A stretch of DNA of 47,613 nucleotides from a virus: the IMG/VR virus record IMGVR_UViG_3300015373_000008, positions 1 to 47,613 of that record; one strand, written 5' to 3'. The stretch's first letter is position 1, and each line of letters begins with the position of its first letter. The notes beneath the pieces are model-generated. The model was not told the origin of the DNA and ran no database searches. It saw only the letters and a list, made by a program, of their open reading frames with translations. The position numbers and the translations under genes were made by a program. Positions 8,550 to 18,462 of this stretch are shown here, in pieces.

Positions 8550-8939
8550 ATGCAACTCGACCTACAGCCCCCACTCTTACCGGTACCGGTAAGCCAGGAT
8601 GTGAAGGAGTTGTATACTTGGTTAGTACAGGTAACGCGAAAGCTGCGGCAGTTTATTGATGGTGCGGGGCTGGGTTTTGGTGATGGCGTTAATAGTGATA
8701 ATGTGAATGGGATATGGGTCAGTTATACTTCGAACGCGGTCGCGAATACCGAGGATGCGGTAGCACATAACCTGGGCGTGGTACCTGTAGGGTATTTAGT
8801 CTTCTCTCAGGATAAGGCAGCGTCATGTTACAAGGGACCGACGGCGTGGACCACAGCGAACATCTACCTGAAGTCGAGCACCGCGACGACAGCCTTTCTA
8901 CTGTTCGTTGTAGGGCCGTCGAACCAGGGCAGGAGCTGA
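8550..8939 (+). CDS. Tail-tip or fibre-like protein
   Basis: A 129-aa protein. ATG 8550 follows the nozzle stop closely. The C-terminal half (VAHNLGVVPVGYLVFSQDKA) is the short 'HNLG' beta module common at the C-termini of tail-associated proteins. The N-terminal half is helical (VKELYTWLVQVTRKLRQFI) and could bundle into trimers. The SD motif is weak, so translation may be coupled to the preceding gene. Confidence 0.62.
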   Translation: MQLDLQPPLLPVPVSQDVKELYTWLVQVTRKLRQFIDGAGLGFGDGVNSDNVNGIWVSYTSNAVANTEDAVAHNLGVVPVGYLVFSQDKAASCYKGPTAWTTANIYLKSSTATTAFLLFVVGPSNQGRS

Positions 8940-8941
8940 GA

Positions 8942-9430
8942 CTGCTTCAGCTGGATGGAGAGAAGATACACAGCCTTTCGCGGCGATACTCGAATATCGA
9001 GGTCCCACGCGAGCATCTTACCCTGTTTGAGCAGTATCTGTTCAGGGCGGATACGTGGTTCGTCGAAGTGGGGGATGTGGGTTTGTTTTACCTCACCAAT
9101 ATCGTGCCGGCGTACGCCGCGACCTTCAACACTATCTTTTGGGACAGGAAGTTCGGTCGCTCGCGCAGGATGCTGGCGCAGGACGTCATCGCGACAGCTT
9201 TCGAGGAGTTTGAGCTGATCCGGCTTGCCGCGTTTGTACCGGAGACGAGCGTACTAGCGCAGGTTGAGTATCCGAAGATCGGGTTCAGGCGAGAGGGTGT
9301 GTTACGTAAGGCGTGGAAGGAGGCGAATGCGGCGTGCGACCTATTCGCTTTCGGTTTGCTGCGGGACGAGGTTGACGCGAGTTGGCAAATCATCCCTGAG
9401 TTGAGGGTCGGCGAAGCCGAGGGTAGATAA
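8942..9430 (+). CDS. GNAT-like acetyltransferase-fold protein, unusual start
   Basis: About 162 aa. The sequence (GLFYLTNIVPAYAATF, then RRMLAQDVIATAFEEF, then KIGFRREGVLRKAW) follows the RimJ/RimL-type GNAT layout often found in late regions of podovirus-like phages. No ATG, GTG or TTG lies near the expected N-terminus. AGGAG at 8931-8935 is placed six bases before CTG 8942, the most likely initiator. An upstream ATG at 8825 would overlap the previous gene by 115 bases and add an atypical 39-residue stretch. The Q/RxxGxG acetyl-CoA loop is not evident. Confidence 0.6.
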   Translation: MLQLDGEKIHSLSRRYSNIEVPREHLTLFEQYLFRADTWFVEVGDVGLFYLTNIVPAYAATFNTIFWDRKFGRSRRMLAQDVIATAFEEFELIRLAAFVPETSVLAQVEYPKIGFRREGVLRKAWKEANAACDLFAFGLLRDEVDASWQIIPELRVGEAEGR

Positions 9431-11161
9431 ATGGCGCAGACACAACAGCCTGATGACTTCTTCGGCGCGTCGTATATAGGGCAGTCGCCTTACGCCGGCG
9501 CGACGAATGATTATTTAGCCCAGTTACAGGCTGTGCACGGTATGCTGCAGGACAATGCACAAGCCTTCGCACGGAACGCGCCGCAGTTTGGCACGCCGAC
9601 GCAAGCGAGGATGACGAGTGAGCCGTCACCTTACGCAGCGTTAGGCCCTGCACAGAACATGCAGGTTAATAACGCGACTAATGCGTCGAGAGGACCTGCA
9701 CCACCTGGAGTAGGCAATATTAGCACGGCTGTAAGCCGACCGCCTATGTCAACTGACACATCAGGTGGCACTGCAGTAAATCGGCCTTGGGGCGAGCCTC
9801 CAGGAGGGTTCAATTATCAGGGTTCGAATATCCCACCGGACATCCAGCCGCTGAGGACTGCGTTACAGGCCTACTTTGGCCAGAACGCGTTCACGCCGAA
9901 TCAGCAGTATAGCATGTTACCGGGCAGCGACCTGTTCAACCTACCCATCACGCAGAGTTTGATCAGCAGCCAGCAGAACGCCGGGTTGCAACCCACTCTG
10001 GTCCAGCAGATGCTGCAACCTGGAGCGGGTGCGTTGCAAAACCTATTGGGGTTCAACGCGCCCACGAATATCAGTCCGTTGTTGGGCCCGTTACAGAACT
10101 TCCTGCAACCCGGTGGGACGACGCCTAAGTTGGATTTGGGTGGGATACAACAGGCAGGTCAGCAGGGTGTAGCAGCGGCACAGCAGTATGGGCAGGGTGC
10201 CTTTGGGGCTGCGCAGCAGTATGGGACTGGTGCCCTCGGCGCGGCACAGCAATTTGGCGGACAGGCTTCGCAGGCACTAAGTTCGGCGTTGCCGTGGGCG
10301 CAGAATATCGCGGCGACCGGCGGTGCCCCAACTCAGCAACTGCTACAGTCTGTGCAGAGTATACAGAACGCGGGACAGCAGAATATCGCAGCGAATTTGG
10401 CGGCGATTCGCGAGCAGTATGGAGCACAGGGTCTTGGACAGGGTAGTGATGTCTCGCAAGCTCTGGGTCTTGGTGCAACGCGTGGCCAGGCAGAGATTGA
10501 GGCGCAGCAGTCGCAACTGTTGACGGGGATACTGCAGCAGGCGGCACAGACACAGTTGGGTGGCGTAAACGCGCTGCAAAACATCGCTCAGGGGTATGGT
10601 GGAATCGGCCAGTTGATAGGCGGGACAGGGTTAGGTGCCGGCCAACTGATTGGTGGAACTGGTGTACAGGCGGGGCAGCTTGAGTCTGGCGCGCAACAGG
10701 GTCTTGGCCAGTTGCTACAATCGGCGCAGGGATTGAACCTGCAGGCGCAGCAAGGCGGGGTAGCGAATCAGCTGCAGGCCATAAATAGTGGGCTTGGTGT
10801 GTTGCAGGCGCCCGCACAGAATGCCCTCGCTAGCGCGGGGATACAGTTGGGTGCTGCGGGCCAGTATCCCGGGTATGCGAATGCCTTAGGTTCGGCTTAT
10901 GGACAGAGCGCACAGAACCTCCTCGCGGTCGCTGGCCTGCAACAGCAGGGTAGTCAGTTTACACAGCAGATGCAGTACCAAAACTTCGTGAGGCAGATGC
11001 AGACGTTGCCACCCGCGTTGCAGGCTGCGCTTGGACTGGCGACGTCCTTCCCACAGGTCTACCCACAACCGCCTGGAGCTGGAGCGACGTTGGGTGCAGC
11101 GGGTATCGCTGCAGGCGGCAGTATATTGGGTGCGTTAATTACAGCTGGCTTGTTAGGGTGA
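9431..11161 (+). CDS. Gln/Gly/Ala-rich virion protein, probable ejection protein
   Basis: A 576-aa, low-complexity protein very rich in Q, G and A. Short degenerate repeats of the form AAQQYGxGAxG lie around residues 240-285, and a small hydrophobic Ala/Gly segment lies at the C-terminus (about 550-575). Such proteins upstream of two very large virion proteins are typical of the internal or ejection protein set of podovirus-like phages. No enzymatic domain is visible. Confidence 0.62.
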   Translation: MAQTQQPDDFFGASYIGQSPYAGATNDYLAQLQAVHGMLQDNAQAFARNAPQFGTPTQARMTSEPSPYAALGPAQNMQVNNATNASRGPAPPGVGNISTAVSRPPMSTDTSGGTAVNRPWGEPPGGFNYQGSNIPPDIQPLRTALQAYFGQNAFTPNQQYSMLPGSDLFNLPITQSLISSQQNAGLQPTLVQQMLQPGAGALQNLLGFNAPTNISPLLGPLQNFLQPGGTTPKLDLGGIQQAGQQGVAAAQQYGQGAFGAAQQYGTGALGAAQQFGGQASQALSSALPWAQNIAATGGAPTQQLLQSVQSIQNAGQQNIAANLAAIREQYGAQGLGQGSDVSQALGLGATRGQAEIEAQQSQLLTGILQQAAQTQLGGVNALQNIAQGYGGIGQLIGGTGLGAGQLIGGTGVQAGQLESGAQQGLGQLLQSAQGLNLQAQQGGVANQLQAINSGLGVLQAPAQNALASAGIQLGAAGQYPGYANALGSAYGQSAQNLLAVAGLQQQGSQFTQQMQYQNFVRQMQTLPPALQAALGLATSFPQVYPQPPGAGATLGAAGIAAGGSILGALITAGLLG

Positions 11162-11165
11162 GAAT

Positions 11166-12797
11166 GTGGCTAAACAAGCACCTCCAGGGTTTTCGTATTA
11201 TCCCGGTTATGTCGATTACCGTTTGATCGCTGAGGCGGTGGAGCAAGCGGGTAAGTCGATTGGTGAGGGTGTAAAGAACGCGGTTGAGCTCCGCTATAAG
11301 CTGAAGCAGTTAGATTTAGCAGGGATGCAGAAGATAACGGAGCTGATGAAGCTGCCGCCGGGCAAGAGACAGGAACTGTTGCAGGACCCGACGTTCAGGC
11401 AGGGTATTGTAGAGGCGATGGCTCCCGCAATGTTCTGGAAGAAGGGGAAGAAGGTTCCGCAGGAAAAGCTACAACAGATGCATCAGGCTGCGTTGAGTTT
11501 GGGCTTCCCAACTCAAGAGGAGACGGTCGCGTTGGGTAAAGCCCAAGCAGAGACGTTGAAGGCCCAGTCAGAAGCGAGTTTGGCGAAGCTGAAGGAAGGC
11601 ATCGCGACCGGCGTGGTAAGTATGACCCCCGCGAATGTGTTGATGGCGGGGGACGTAAAGGATCCGATTGCTGCCAAGCTATTTAGCTTGACCGATGAGA
11701 AGATGTTAGAGGATATCGCGTTGGGCGAGAAGAAAGCTGGACCCTTATACGTGAAGCAGCAGACGCAGGACTGGTATGAGAAGTTTAGCGTAGCCTTCGG
11801 CCTACCGCCTGGTGTTGCGATGCAATCGGCTATTGCAGTCGCGAATGGACAGTGGGATAAGGTACCTGAAACGTATAGAGACCCGGACACAGGCAAGGTG
11901 GTACAGGTTAGGTCGATTGCTGAGCGGCAACTCGCGGTGAACATGTTCAATGCGCAGAGCGAGAGGCAGAAGGTAAACCTCGAGTTTGCAAACTCACGAG
12001 CCCGCATCGCACAGGAGTTTGCGGATAAGGCGGCAATACCCTATGACGCAGCGTTGTTGAATGCCGACGCTGCGTTGAACGGGAAGCCGATGCCCATACA
12101 GATGCCGGGTATGGTGAATCTAGCCGCTATGGCGCAAATTGAGAGGCAGCAGCTGATACAGAAGAATGCCCAGCAGATCCTTGAGTCGAAGTCAGGGATT
12201 GGCATGATCCGCGAGTCGCTGAGTGCCCTCATCGCGACGTATAAAGAGACGTCGTTCGGAGGGCTTACTGGATTGATGTCCAGCTCGCAGAAGGCGGATT
12301 TGGAGGATAAGATAAATACCCTGACGCAGGATTTGACCGGTAGGCTCGCGGGGATGTACGGCGTACCGTTTAAGACATATGATGAGAACCACCCCTTCGC
12401 TGCGAGTGTAAGGCAAGCTGCTTCAGCTGTGTGGCAATCGGGTTTGTCTGCGGGTGCGTATGGCATTGATGAAGGGAGTGCCTTCGGTAAAGCTATGACT
12501 GAGGCGATTGGTAAGGGGCTGCGGAAGCAGCAGTCGTCGGCGGTAGTGGGAATGTTCACGCCTGCGGAGATGTACACACCAACGAAGCAGCTGACGCAGG
12601 AGCAGACAGATATCATCCGTAACATTACGAAGGGCATTCAGCAAACGGTGAACAGCCCCAACGCGACCGACGAGCAAAAGAAGGCTATGCAGGACTACTT
12701 CGAACAGAATGTGGTGCCTGCGATAAACGACCCAAGTAAGTTCATCGATCTGTTCAAACCGAAGCCACCCGCTTCGTTGGAGCAGCAGCAGGACTGA
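11166..12797 (+). CDS. Internal virion protein candidate
   Basis: A 543-aa, mostly alpha-helical, charged protein with a GTG start and long amphipathic stretches (about 85-140 and 240-330). No signal peptide, membrane segment or catalytic motif. It lies between the Q-rich protein and the 1765-aa giant, matching the order of the three ejected core proteins in T7-like phages. The assignment rests on position, length and composition. Confidence 0.6.
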   Translation: MAKQAPPGFSYYPGYVDYRLIAEAVEQAGKSIGEGVKNAVELRYKLKQLDLAGMQKITELMKLPPGKRQELLQDPTFRQGIVEAMAPAMFWKKGKKVPQEKLQQMHQAALSLGFPTQEETVALGKAQAETLKAQSEASLAKLKEGIATGVVSMTPANVLMAGDVKDPIAAKLFSLTDEKMLEDIALGEKKAGPLYVKQQTQDWYEKFSVAFGLPPGVAMQSAIAVANGQWDKVPETYRDPDTGKVVQVRSIAERQLAVNMFNAQSERQKVNLEFANSRARIAQEFADKAAIPYDAALLNADAALNGKPMPIQMPGMVNLAAMAQIERQQLIQKNAQQILESKSGIGMIRESLSALIATYKETSFGGLTGLMSSSQKADLEDKINTLTQDLTGRLAGMYGVPFKTYDENHPFAASVRQAASAVWQSGLSAGAYGIDEGSAFGKAMTEAIGKGLRKQQSSAVVGMFTPAEMYTPTKQLTQEQTDIIRNITKGIQQTVNSPNATDEQKKAMQDYFEQNVVPAINDPSKFIDLFKPKPPASLEQQQD

Positions 12798-12798
12798 T

Positions 12799-15700
12799 AT
12801 GCCTCCGTTTGACGAACAGACTGAGCAGAGTCTACCTGATCTGGTAAAGCAGACGCGAGATGCCATCGCGAAAGCTGTCCCGACGCAGGCACCGGCGCCC
12901 GAGCCCGATGATTTGAATACGATGGTTTCGGGCTTACAGGAGACGTTTGCTTCGTGGGCTACGGAGAAGGAGAAGGAGAAGACTGCTGCCCGTGCGCAGC
13001 GCATGACGCAGCCCATCACGCCGACGGATAGTGCTGATTTGATCCGATCGCAGGCCCTCGGTACGGCTGCAGGATTGATAAAGGGGTTGTTGAGCCCCGT
13101 GTCGGCGTTTTTGCCTGAGACGTTCGCAGACAAGCTGGACCTCTGGCAGGAGGATTCGGTTCGCAAAACTCTCGGTATGATGCAGAAGTCGCGTTTCGCG
13201 GCGACGTACGATGCAACGCCCGCGACGAAGCAGTTTCTAGCGGGTGCGCCCTCTACGATCGGCGAGTTCGCTGGCTCGCTGCCTGCGTTTATTGGAACAT
13301 ACGGAGCAGCGCGAAGTGCTTTCGCGGTGCCGAAGGCAGCCTCGTTTAGTGCCCAGCTTACGAGAAGCCTTTTAGCGGGCGCGGCTACGGGTGGGGTGTT
13401 GAGTGCGGCGGCGAAGTTGGATCCGGGCGAAAGCCGGTGGGCTAGGGTAGCGGAGCAGAGCGTCGCGATGGGTGCCTTCGAGATGATCGGCATCCCCGCG
13501 ATGATGAAGGCTTGGCAGGAGGAGACACCAAATATAACCGCCGCGGTTGCTACACAGTTGGGGCAGCATCAAGTCGCTGCGGCCGTGAGTAAGCCGTCAA
13601 CTGTTGCTTTCAGTACCGTGGCTGAGGTCAAGGATGCGTTAAGTACGATGACCGACGCGGAGAAGGCCCAGTTCGCTGCGGATCTGGCTGCGGGCATCAC
13701 CGCGAAAGGCAAGACTGCAGTTATATGGCAGCATACGGAGGATCCAACTCGCGTTGGTGCACTGGTCGAGGGGAAGAAGCTACCGCCCAAAGCGAAGGTA
13801 ATTGGAACATTCAGTCCTCCGCCGCCTGAAGGCGCACCTCCAACGGGAGTACCGCCGACAACGACGACGACGACGGCACCGTTAACGGACGCGGAGATTG
13901 CCGTACAGCAGATGGGAACGCCCGAGGGCAGGGCGGCAGCAGCGCGAGTTGCAACACAGGCGGGGAGGGATGTTGAGAAGATTCAGCGCGAGAGGAAGGT
14001 ATCGTGGGAAGAGGCTAAGCGTATATACCGAGATCAGCAGGCAATTGAGTCCCAGCTGACGGCGATAAGGGCGGGTGTGCCGGCGAAGCCTGAAGTGGTG
14101 CAGGCGGTGCTGAAGGCGGGGACCGCCGATTCGAAGTTAGAGCAGACCCCAATTGTGTTGCAGGCGGCGAAACAGGCCGATGCACAGGCCGCGTTGAATG
14201 AACCGCAGATTACGATTGACCCGCTCATCGCGAGTGAGGCGAAGAACCACGTTGGGCGGGTTACGGTAACGTGGCAGAGCCCTACGGGCGAGGCTGGCGG
14301 AGGGTCGACTGATTTTACATATGATCCGACTAACCCGACCCATTTGAAGGAGCAGGTCACTCGCTTTAAGCAGCAGCTGTGGCAGATGACGCAGGATGGA
14401 ACGAAGGTTAAGGTAGCAGGGATAACTAGCGCGGATGCAGATGGTGCTAATACACTGTTAACTGCGTTACAGGGTAAGGCGAAGCCACCTGCTCCTCTAG
14501 CGGTTGAGCAGAGGAAGGTACCTGGGGCAGCACCTCCCGCGACTGTAGCGGAGAATGGCGATGTACCCGCGGTGGGTGACCTTATACGGGTTGCCGAGCC
14601 GGATAAACCGGTGGTGCAGGGGACGGTGGTGCAGGGCGTGCAGATTGTCCCTCCGAAGAGTGGACGAGAGCTGCATATTGAGGATTTAGTAGCTAGAGGA
14701 CATACCCCTGAAGAAGCTGAGCAGTTAACAGCAATACTTGAACGACAGGGGTTCGTTTTCAAAGGAGCTCCTGTTGTAGAGCTTCCCGCTGTCGAACCCC
14801 CGAAGAATACCCTGACGGTTGAGCGGCCGGATGGGACGAGGAGTGAGGTACCCCTCGCGTATGTTCAGGTTCCGATGTCGATTGGGCGCAGCACGCAGAA
14901 TGTTAGGTTGAAGCCGCATTTGGATGGAAGCGATAGACGTGCCATTGTACATGTGGATACGGGCGAGATTTCGTTTGAGCCCAGGGGCGGTAGTAATCTT
15001 CCTGAGCAGAATCATTTTCGCGGTGAGCTGTTTGGCTCGACGGATCCAGATGTACAGTTTGGGTTGGACCCTCGGATGTTCATACGGAGGGATGGCTCCG
15101 TAGTCTTGAGTGTGCCTCCGCTAAGTGGACAAGCCGAGTTGTCGACCCAGAGGCGTGCGGCGCAGGTTTTGTTGCGTAAGGGGATTAGTGGCGATACATC
15201 GGTGTTAGTAGCGGTTGCAGGCGACTCGCATGTCCCTATACAGAATGTACAGAGTACGCAAAAGCTGCGGGATTTAGCTAGTATGTCGCTGCCGCTAGCG
15301 AATTTGACTGAGTTACAGGATGCGGCCAGTGAACGCGGGTTGAAGGCTATTCCCTTCGGTACGAAGATTGTCTTACAGAGCCCTAGGGGTTACAGCCGCG
15401 ACTTCGCAGATAGCTTGGAGGCGATGGAGGCGGTACAGCGCATACCACATGCCGAAGGCACGGGGAAGGTTGAGAAGGACCTCGAGCTAGCGTGGAAGAT
15501 GGGCAGCATGCGAGCGTGGGATCCCGATGTGGATGTGAATAGGTTCCTGCCCACTTCAATGCATGAACAGGCAATCGGTGAGTTGGTACAGGGTAGGAAG
15601 AATCTTGTACCGGTATATACGAAGGATGAGGGCGCGCTGCGCGGTACGGTTGCGGAGCTTGAGCGGCAAATGGGCGTGCCTGCGGATACGCTGAAAGTCC

Positions 15701-18096
15701 TCGCGTTGCCGGACATGGACAATATGGGCAGGAAAGCGTTCGTGTTGTATAATAAGGACGCGGTCACGCTGTCCGCTGCGAAGAACCGCGACGCTCTACG
15801 TTTCTTGGGTGTGGAGCAACGCGACGTGGACCAGATACTGCAGGCGCTGTCGCGGAAGGGTAAGGGAAATGGTATATATGTATTGAGCGGGCGGCCTGCT
15901 GAGGATGCTGCGCTGTATACGTATTGGCGAGACGCTGGGGCGAAGGAGTTGTGGGAACAGGGTAGGATCGAGCAGGATTCGCTTGGACCGTATAGGAGGT
16001 ACACGAAGGAGGCGAAGCAGCGGATAAACTATCCCGGCGCGGGAGATGAGCCCTATTTGAATGCGGACCTGGGCGATTTTGTAAAGGCGCCGGATGTGTC
16101 GTTTAAGCCGGATAGTGGCTCCCACATGCCTATTATTGAGCCGGAGCCGGACTTCGCCGCGACTCCTCCTAGATGGGATCCCGAACACTTGCCTGCGGAA
16201 ACACCTTTCGCCGATATCAGTGGGCCTCTAGCCAAAGTTACGATGCGGTTTCGCCCGATGATGGAGTTGTCGAAGGACCTGCAGAACAGGTTGGGCGCAC
16301 CGTTCTACGATTGGTGGCGAGCGATAAATGTCGCGGCACAGAAGGTCCAGCAGGTTACAGTCCCTGCGCTGAGGCATATAAATGAGCTGGCGTTACCTTT
16401 AGGCCGCGATGCCCGTAAACAAGTGCAGTTACTGTTTGAAGCGAGGATGCTGGGCCTGGGCGATGTTGCAGCGTATGAAAAGAAATTCGGGCCTGGTATA
16501 GTCGAGGCAGCGGGTAAGTTGGAGAAGTTTTATAACGAATTCTTCAGTAGTGAGGGTTTTAGCCAGCCGGAGGTGAAAACGTTTTTCAGTATGTTCCCCA
16601 ACATACGGAAGGCGGATGGAGATTTTCGTTATGCAGCGAGGGGTCGGAGTGTCATACCGACGTTAGGAAGGCTGTTCTCGAAGGATTTGGAGAATGGCAA
16701 TATACCGATAACGGACCGGGAGTTCGACTTCCAGAAGATTGCGAATAGGTTGATAAGGGGCCTGGCCGAGGAGAGGCATCTGAACCCGACGTGGGAGAAG
16801 ATGAAGACGGAGGCTGAAGCGTGGGTCGAAGCGCGTAGGATACCCGCCGATGTGCTGGACCTTTATGTGACGCACCTTAATGAGGTGATTCACATGCCTG
16901 ACGCCCTACAGATGAGTCTCGCGCGAGCAACGCGACAGGTGTTTAAATCGATGAAGTTGGATGTGTCGGATACTGACGCGCAGGACTTCGTTAGTATGAT
17001 GACGCAGATGAACTACTTCACCAATTTGGCGTGGAAGGTGGGTGTCCCACTTCGTAACCTGTTGCAGACCATGCAAACTAGTCTGCCTATCGTCGGCGCG
17101 AAAGATTGGCTAGAAGGGTGGCGGTACGGGACGGCTTGGTGGAAGGATAAGGCGATACAGGAGGAGATGGTTAAGCGGGGCGTGGTAAGGCCTGGCACTG
17201 TTTATGCTCCTCTGCAGGAGTTGACAGGGATTATTGAGCGGGGAACTGAGGCCTCGGCTTCACCGCTCCAGCAGAAGGTGGGTAAGGCGGCAGATTTGTT
17301 CTTTAATAGAGGGACGCGGTGGCACGCGAATACGGATGATTTTAACCGGGTTGTTGCGTATAGGGCACAGTATCTTCGGGCGAAGCGGTTCGGTGAACAG
17401 TACATCAGTGGGAAGATTGATTGGCCGACGTTCCTTGAGAAGAGTAAGGCAGATATGCGGGACGTACCGAATGGCGGCTTCATAACAGAGCTGAAGAAGC
17501 TGATGGAGCCGAAGACAGCTGACGCCGTAGAGAGGGTTGCAAGTCGCCTTGGTGACGAGTTCCAGAAGGCAACGCAGTACGTGTATGAGCGGGGGAATGC
17601 GCCGTATGCTATGCAGAGTACGTTAGGCAGGTTCCTTTTTCAGTATGGGACGTGGCCGGCTTGGTACGCAGAGAACCTCCGTAATATGTTAGTGCGGGGG
17701 TCGCGAAGCAACAGGATAGCGGCTGTGGGTAGGTGGGTAGGTGTACAGAGTGCGATGTTTGGAGCTGCCAATGCCGCTTTTGGTGTTGACGCGACAAGGT
17801 GGCTGTTTTTCAGCCCTCTGGGTTATACCGGTGGGCCGTTCGCGCAGATGGGCTTGCAAGCTGCAAGTACGTGGAACGCGATGGTCGATCCGTCACAGAA
17901 TGATCCCATTGCAAGGATACAGAGGGGGAGGCTGTTGAACAGTATTATAAAGCAGACGGTACCCCTGCCTATAGGCGCCGCGACCGATACACTAAGGGCG
18001 ATCAGGGAGTGGGAGAGTGGTAATGTGATGGAAGGGATGAGGCGAATGGCGGGGTTGCCCAGCGCGAAACAGCCGCTTACTTCGTGGACGAGGTGA
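12799..18096 (+). CDS. Giant internal virion / DNA-ejection protein
   Basis: A 1765-aa protein, the largest in the genome. The N-terminus (1-330) includes an Ala/Gly-rich hydrophobic patch near 145-215. The middle is Pro/Thr-rich linkers and beta segments. The C-terminal third (about 1130-1765) is helical and resembles the C-termini of large polyvalent phage proteins, with GAPFYDWWRAINVAAQKVQ and VGVPLRNLLQTMQTS. Size and place at the end of the late unit suggest an ejected protein. I see no clear lytic transglycosylase motif. Confidence 0.68.
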   Translation: MPPFDEQTEQSLPDLVKQTRDAIAKAVPTQAPAPEPDDLNTMVSGLQETFASWATEKEKEKTAARAQRMTQPITPTDSADLIRSQALGTAAGLIKGLLSPVSAFLPETFADKLDLWQEDSVRKTLGMMQKSRFAATYDATPATKQFLAGAPSTIGEFAGSLPAFIGTYGAARSAFAVPKAASFSAQLTRSLLAGAATGGVLSAAAKLDPGESRWARVAEQSVAMGAFEMIGIPAMMKAWQEETPNITAAVATQLGQHQVAAAVSKPSTVAFSTVAEVKDALSTMTDAEKAQFAADLAAGITAKGKTAVIWQHTEDPTRVGALVEGKKLPPKAKVIGTFSPPPPEGAPPTGVPPTTTTTTAPLTDAEIAVQQMGTPEGRAAAARVATQAGRDVEKIQRERKVSWEEAKRIYRDQQAIESQLTAIRAGVPAKPEVVQAVLKAGTADSKLEQTPIVLQAAKQADAQAALNEPQITIDPLIASEAKNHVGRVTVTWQSPTGEAGGGSTDFTYDPTNPTHLKEQVTRFKQQLWQMTQDGTKVKVAGITSADADGANTLLTALQGKAKPPAPLAVEQRKVPGAAPPATVAENGDVPAVGDLIRVAEPDKPVVQGTVVQGVQIVPPKSGRELHIEDLVARGHTPEEAEQLTAILERQGFVFKGAPVVELPAVEPPKNTLTVERPDGTRSEVPLAYVQVPMSIGRSTQNVRLKPHLDGSDRRAIVHVDTGEISFEPRGGSNLPEQNHFRGELFGSTDPDVQFGLDPRMFIRRDGSVVLSVPPLSGQAELSTQRRAAQVLLRKGISGDTSVLVAVAGDSHVPIQNVQSTQKLRDLASMSLPLANLTELQDAASERGLKAIPFGTKIVLQSPRGYSRDFADSLEAMEAVQRIPHAEGTGKVEKDLELAWKMGSMRAWDPDVDVNRFLPTSMHEQAIGELVQGRKNLVPVYTKDEGALRGTVAELERQMGVPADTLKVLALPDMDNMGRKAFVLYNKDAVTLSAAKNRDALRFLGVEQRDVDQILQALSRKGKGNGIYVLSGRPAEDAALYTYWRDAGAKELWEQGRIEQDSLGPYRRYTKEAKQRINYPGAGDEPYLNADLGDFVKAPDVSFKPDSGSHMPIIEPEPDFAATPPRWDPEHLPAETPFADISGPLAKVTMRFRPMMELSKDLQNRLGAPFYDWWRAINVAAQKVQQVTVPALRHINELALPLGRDARKQVQLLFEARMLGLGDVAAYEKKFGPGIVEAAGKLEKFYNEFFSSEGFSQPEVKTFFSMFPNIRKADGDFRYAARGRSVIPTLGRLFSKDLENGNIPITDREFDFQKIANRLIRGLAEERHLNPTWEKMKTEAEAWVEARRIPADVLDLYVTHLNEVIHMPDALQMSLARATRQVFKSMKLDVSDTDAQDFVSMMTQMNYFTNLAWKVGVPLRNLLQTMQTSLPIVGAKDWLEGWRYGTAWWKDKAIQEEMVKRGVVRPGTVYAPLQELTGIIERGTEASASPLQQKVGKAADLFFNRGTRWHANTDDFNRVVAYRAQYLRAKRFGEQYISGKIDWPTFLEKSKADMRDVPNGGFITELKKLMEPKTADAVERVASRLGDEFQKATQYVYERGNAPYAMQSTLGRFLFQYGTWPAWYAENLRNMLVRGSRSNRIAAVGRWVGVQSAMFGAANAAFGVDATRWLFFSPLGYTGGPFAQMGLQAASTWNAMVDPSQNDPIARIQRGRLLNSIIKQTVPLPIGAATDTLRAIREWESGNVMEGMRRMAGLPSAKQPLTSWTR

Positions 18097-18188
18097 TGTT
18101 AGATCAACTCGCGGTGCTCGCCGTCTTCCTCGCGTATGTATTGGCTTGGTCGTGGGTCGCGAATTGGTGGAAGAGGAGAGGAAAATGA
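18096..18188 (+). CDS. 30-aa single-span membrane peptide
   Basis: ATG 18096 overlaps the stop of the giant gene (TGATG), and the stop overlaps the next ATG (ATGA). The product has one hydrophobic span (LAVLAVFLAYVLAWSWVA) and a basic end (WWKRRGK), like a tiny holin or regulatory membrane peptide. Coupled overlaps on both sides argue that it is translated despite its size. Confidence 0.5.
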   Translation: MLDQLAVLAVFLAYVLAWSWVANWWKRRGK

Positions 18189-18346
18189 ACGCGTTTACAG
18201 GGAAAGCTATTTGTCTGTTCCTTGCTCTATTATGCTTCCTCCTCGCAGCGTTTCGGGCGAAGGGCTTGGTAGATTTCGTAGGGTTGGGCCTAGCCTTTTG
18301 GGTGTTCACAGTTTTCGCGGAGGCGATGAAATGGTTCGCAAAGTGA
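18185..18346 (+). CDS. 53-aa membrane protein, possible holin
   Basis: I choose ATG 18185 because GGAGAGGAAA precedes it; an in-frame ATG at 18146 lacks a good SD. Two hydrophobic segments (about 8-21, ICLFLALLCFLLAA; and 27-45, VDFVGLGLAFWVFTVFA) with a charged turn suggest a hairpin membrane protein. With the 30-aa span upstream it may form a second lysis pair at the end of the late operon. Confidence 0.58.
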   Translation: MNAFTGKAICLFLALLCFLLAAFRAKGLVDFVGLGLAFWVFTVFAEAMKWFAK

Positions 18347-18462
18347 AGGGCGGGTATGTAGTCCTATCCCATAAAGGGAAGAGACTGAGTAAGAGGTACG
18401 CGTCGTATAGTGCCGCCGTGAAACGGTTAAGGCAGATAGAGTGGTTTAAACATCACCGTTAG
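18331..18462 (+). CDS. 43-aa basic protein
   Basis: ATG 18331 has GGAGG seven bases upstream. The product (GGYVVLSHKGKRLSKRYASY, then KRLRQIEWFKHH) is a short basic domain I know as a recurrent stand-alone phage protein, in which a beta hairpin is followed by a helix ending in RLRQIE. Function unknown, possibly nucleic-acid binding. Its 3' end overlaps the convergent gene on the other strand by 17 bases. Confidence 0.62.
   Translation: MVRKVKGGYVVLSHKGKRLSKRYASYSAAVKRLRQIEWFKHHR

Noticed and set aside
10125-10817. 230-codon minus-strand ORF opposite the Q-rich protein
   Set aside because: His/Pro/Ala-rich antisense of CAG/GCG repeats; no start signal.
12423-13493. 356-codon minus-strand ORF
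   Set aside because: Antisense of two structural genes with good coding character; the minus frame lacks an SD and sensible domains.
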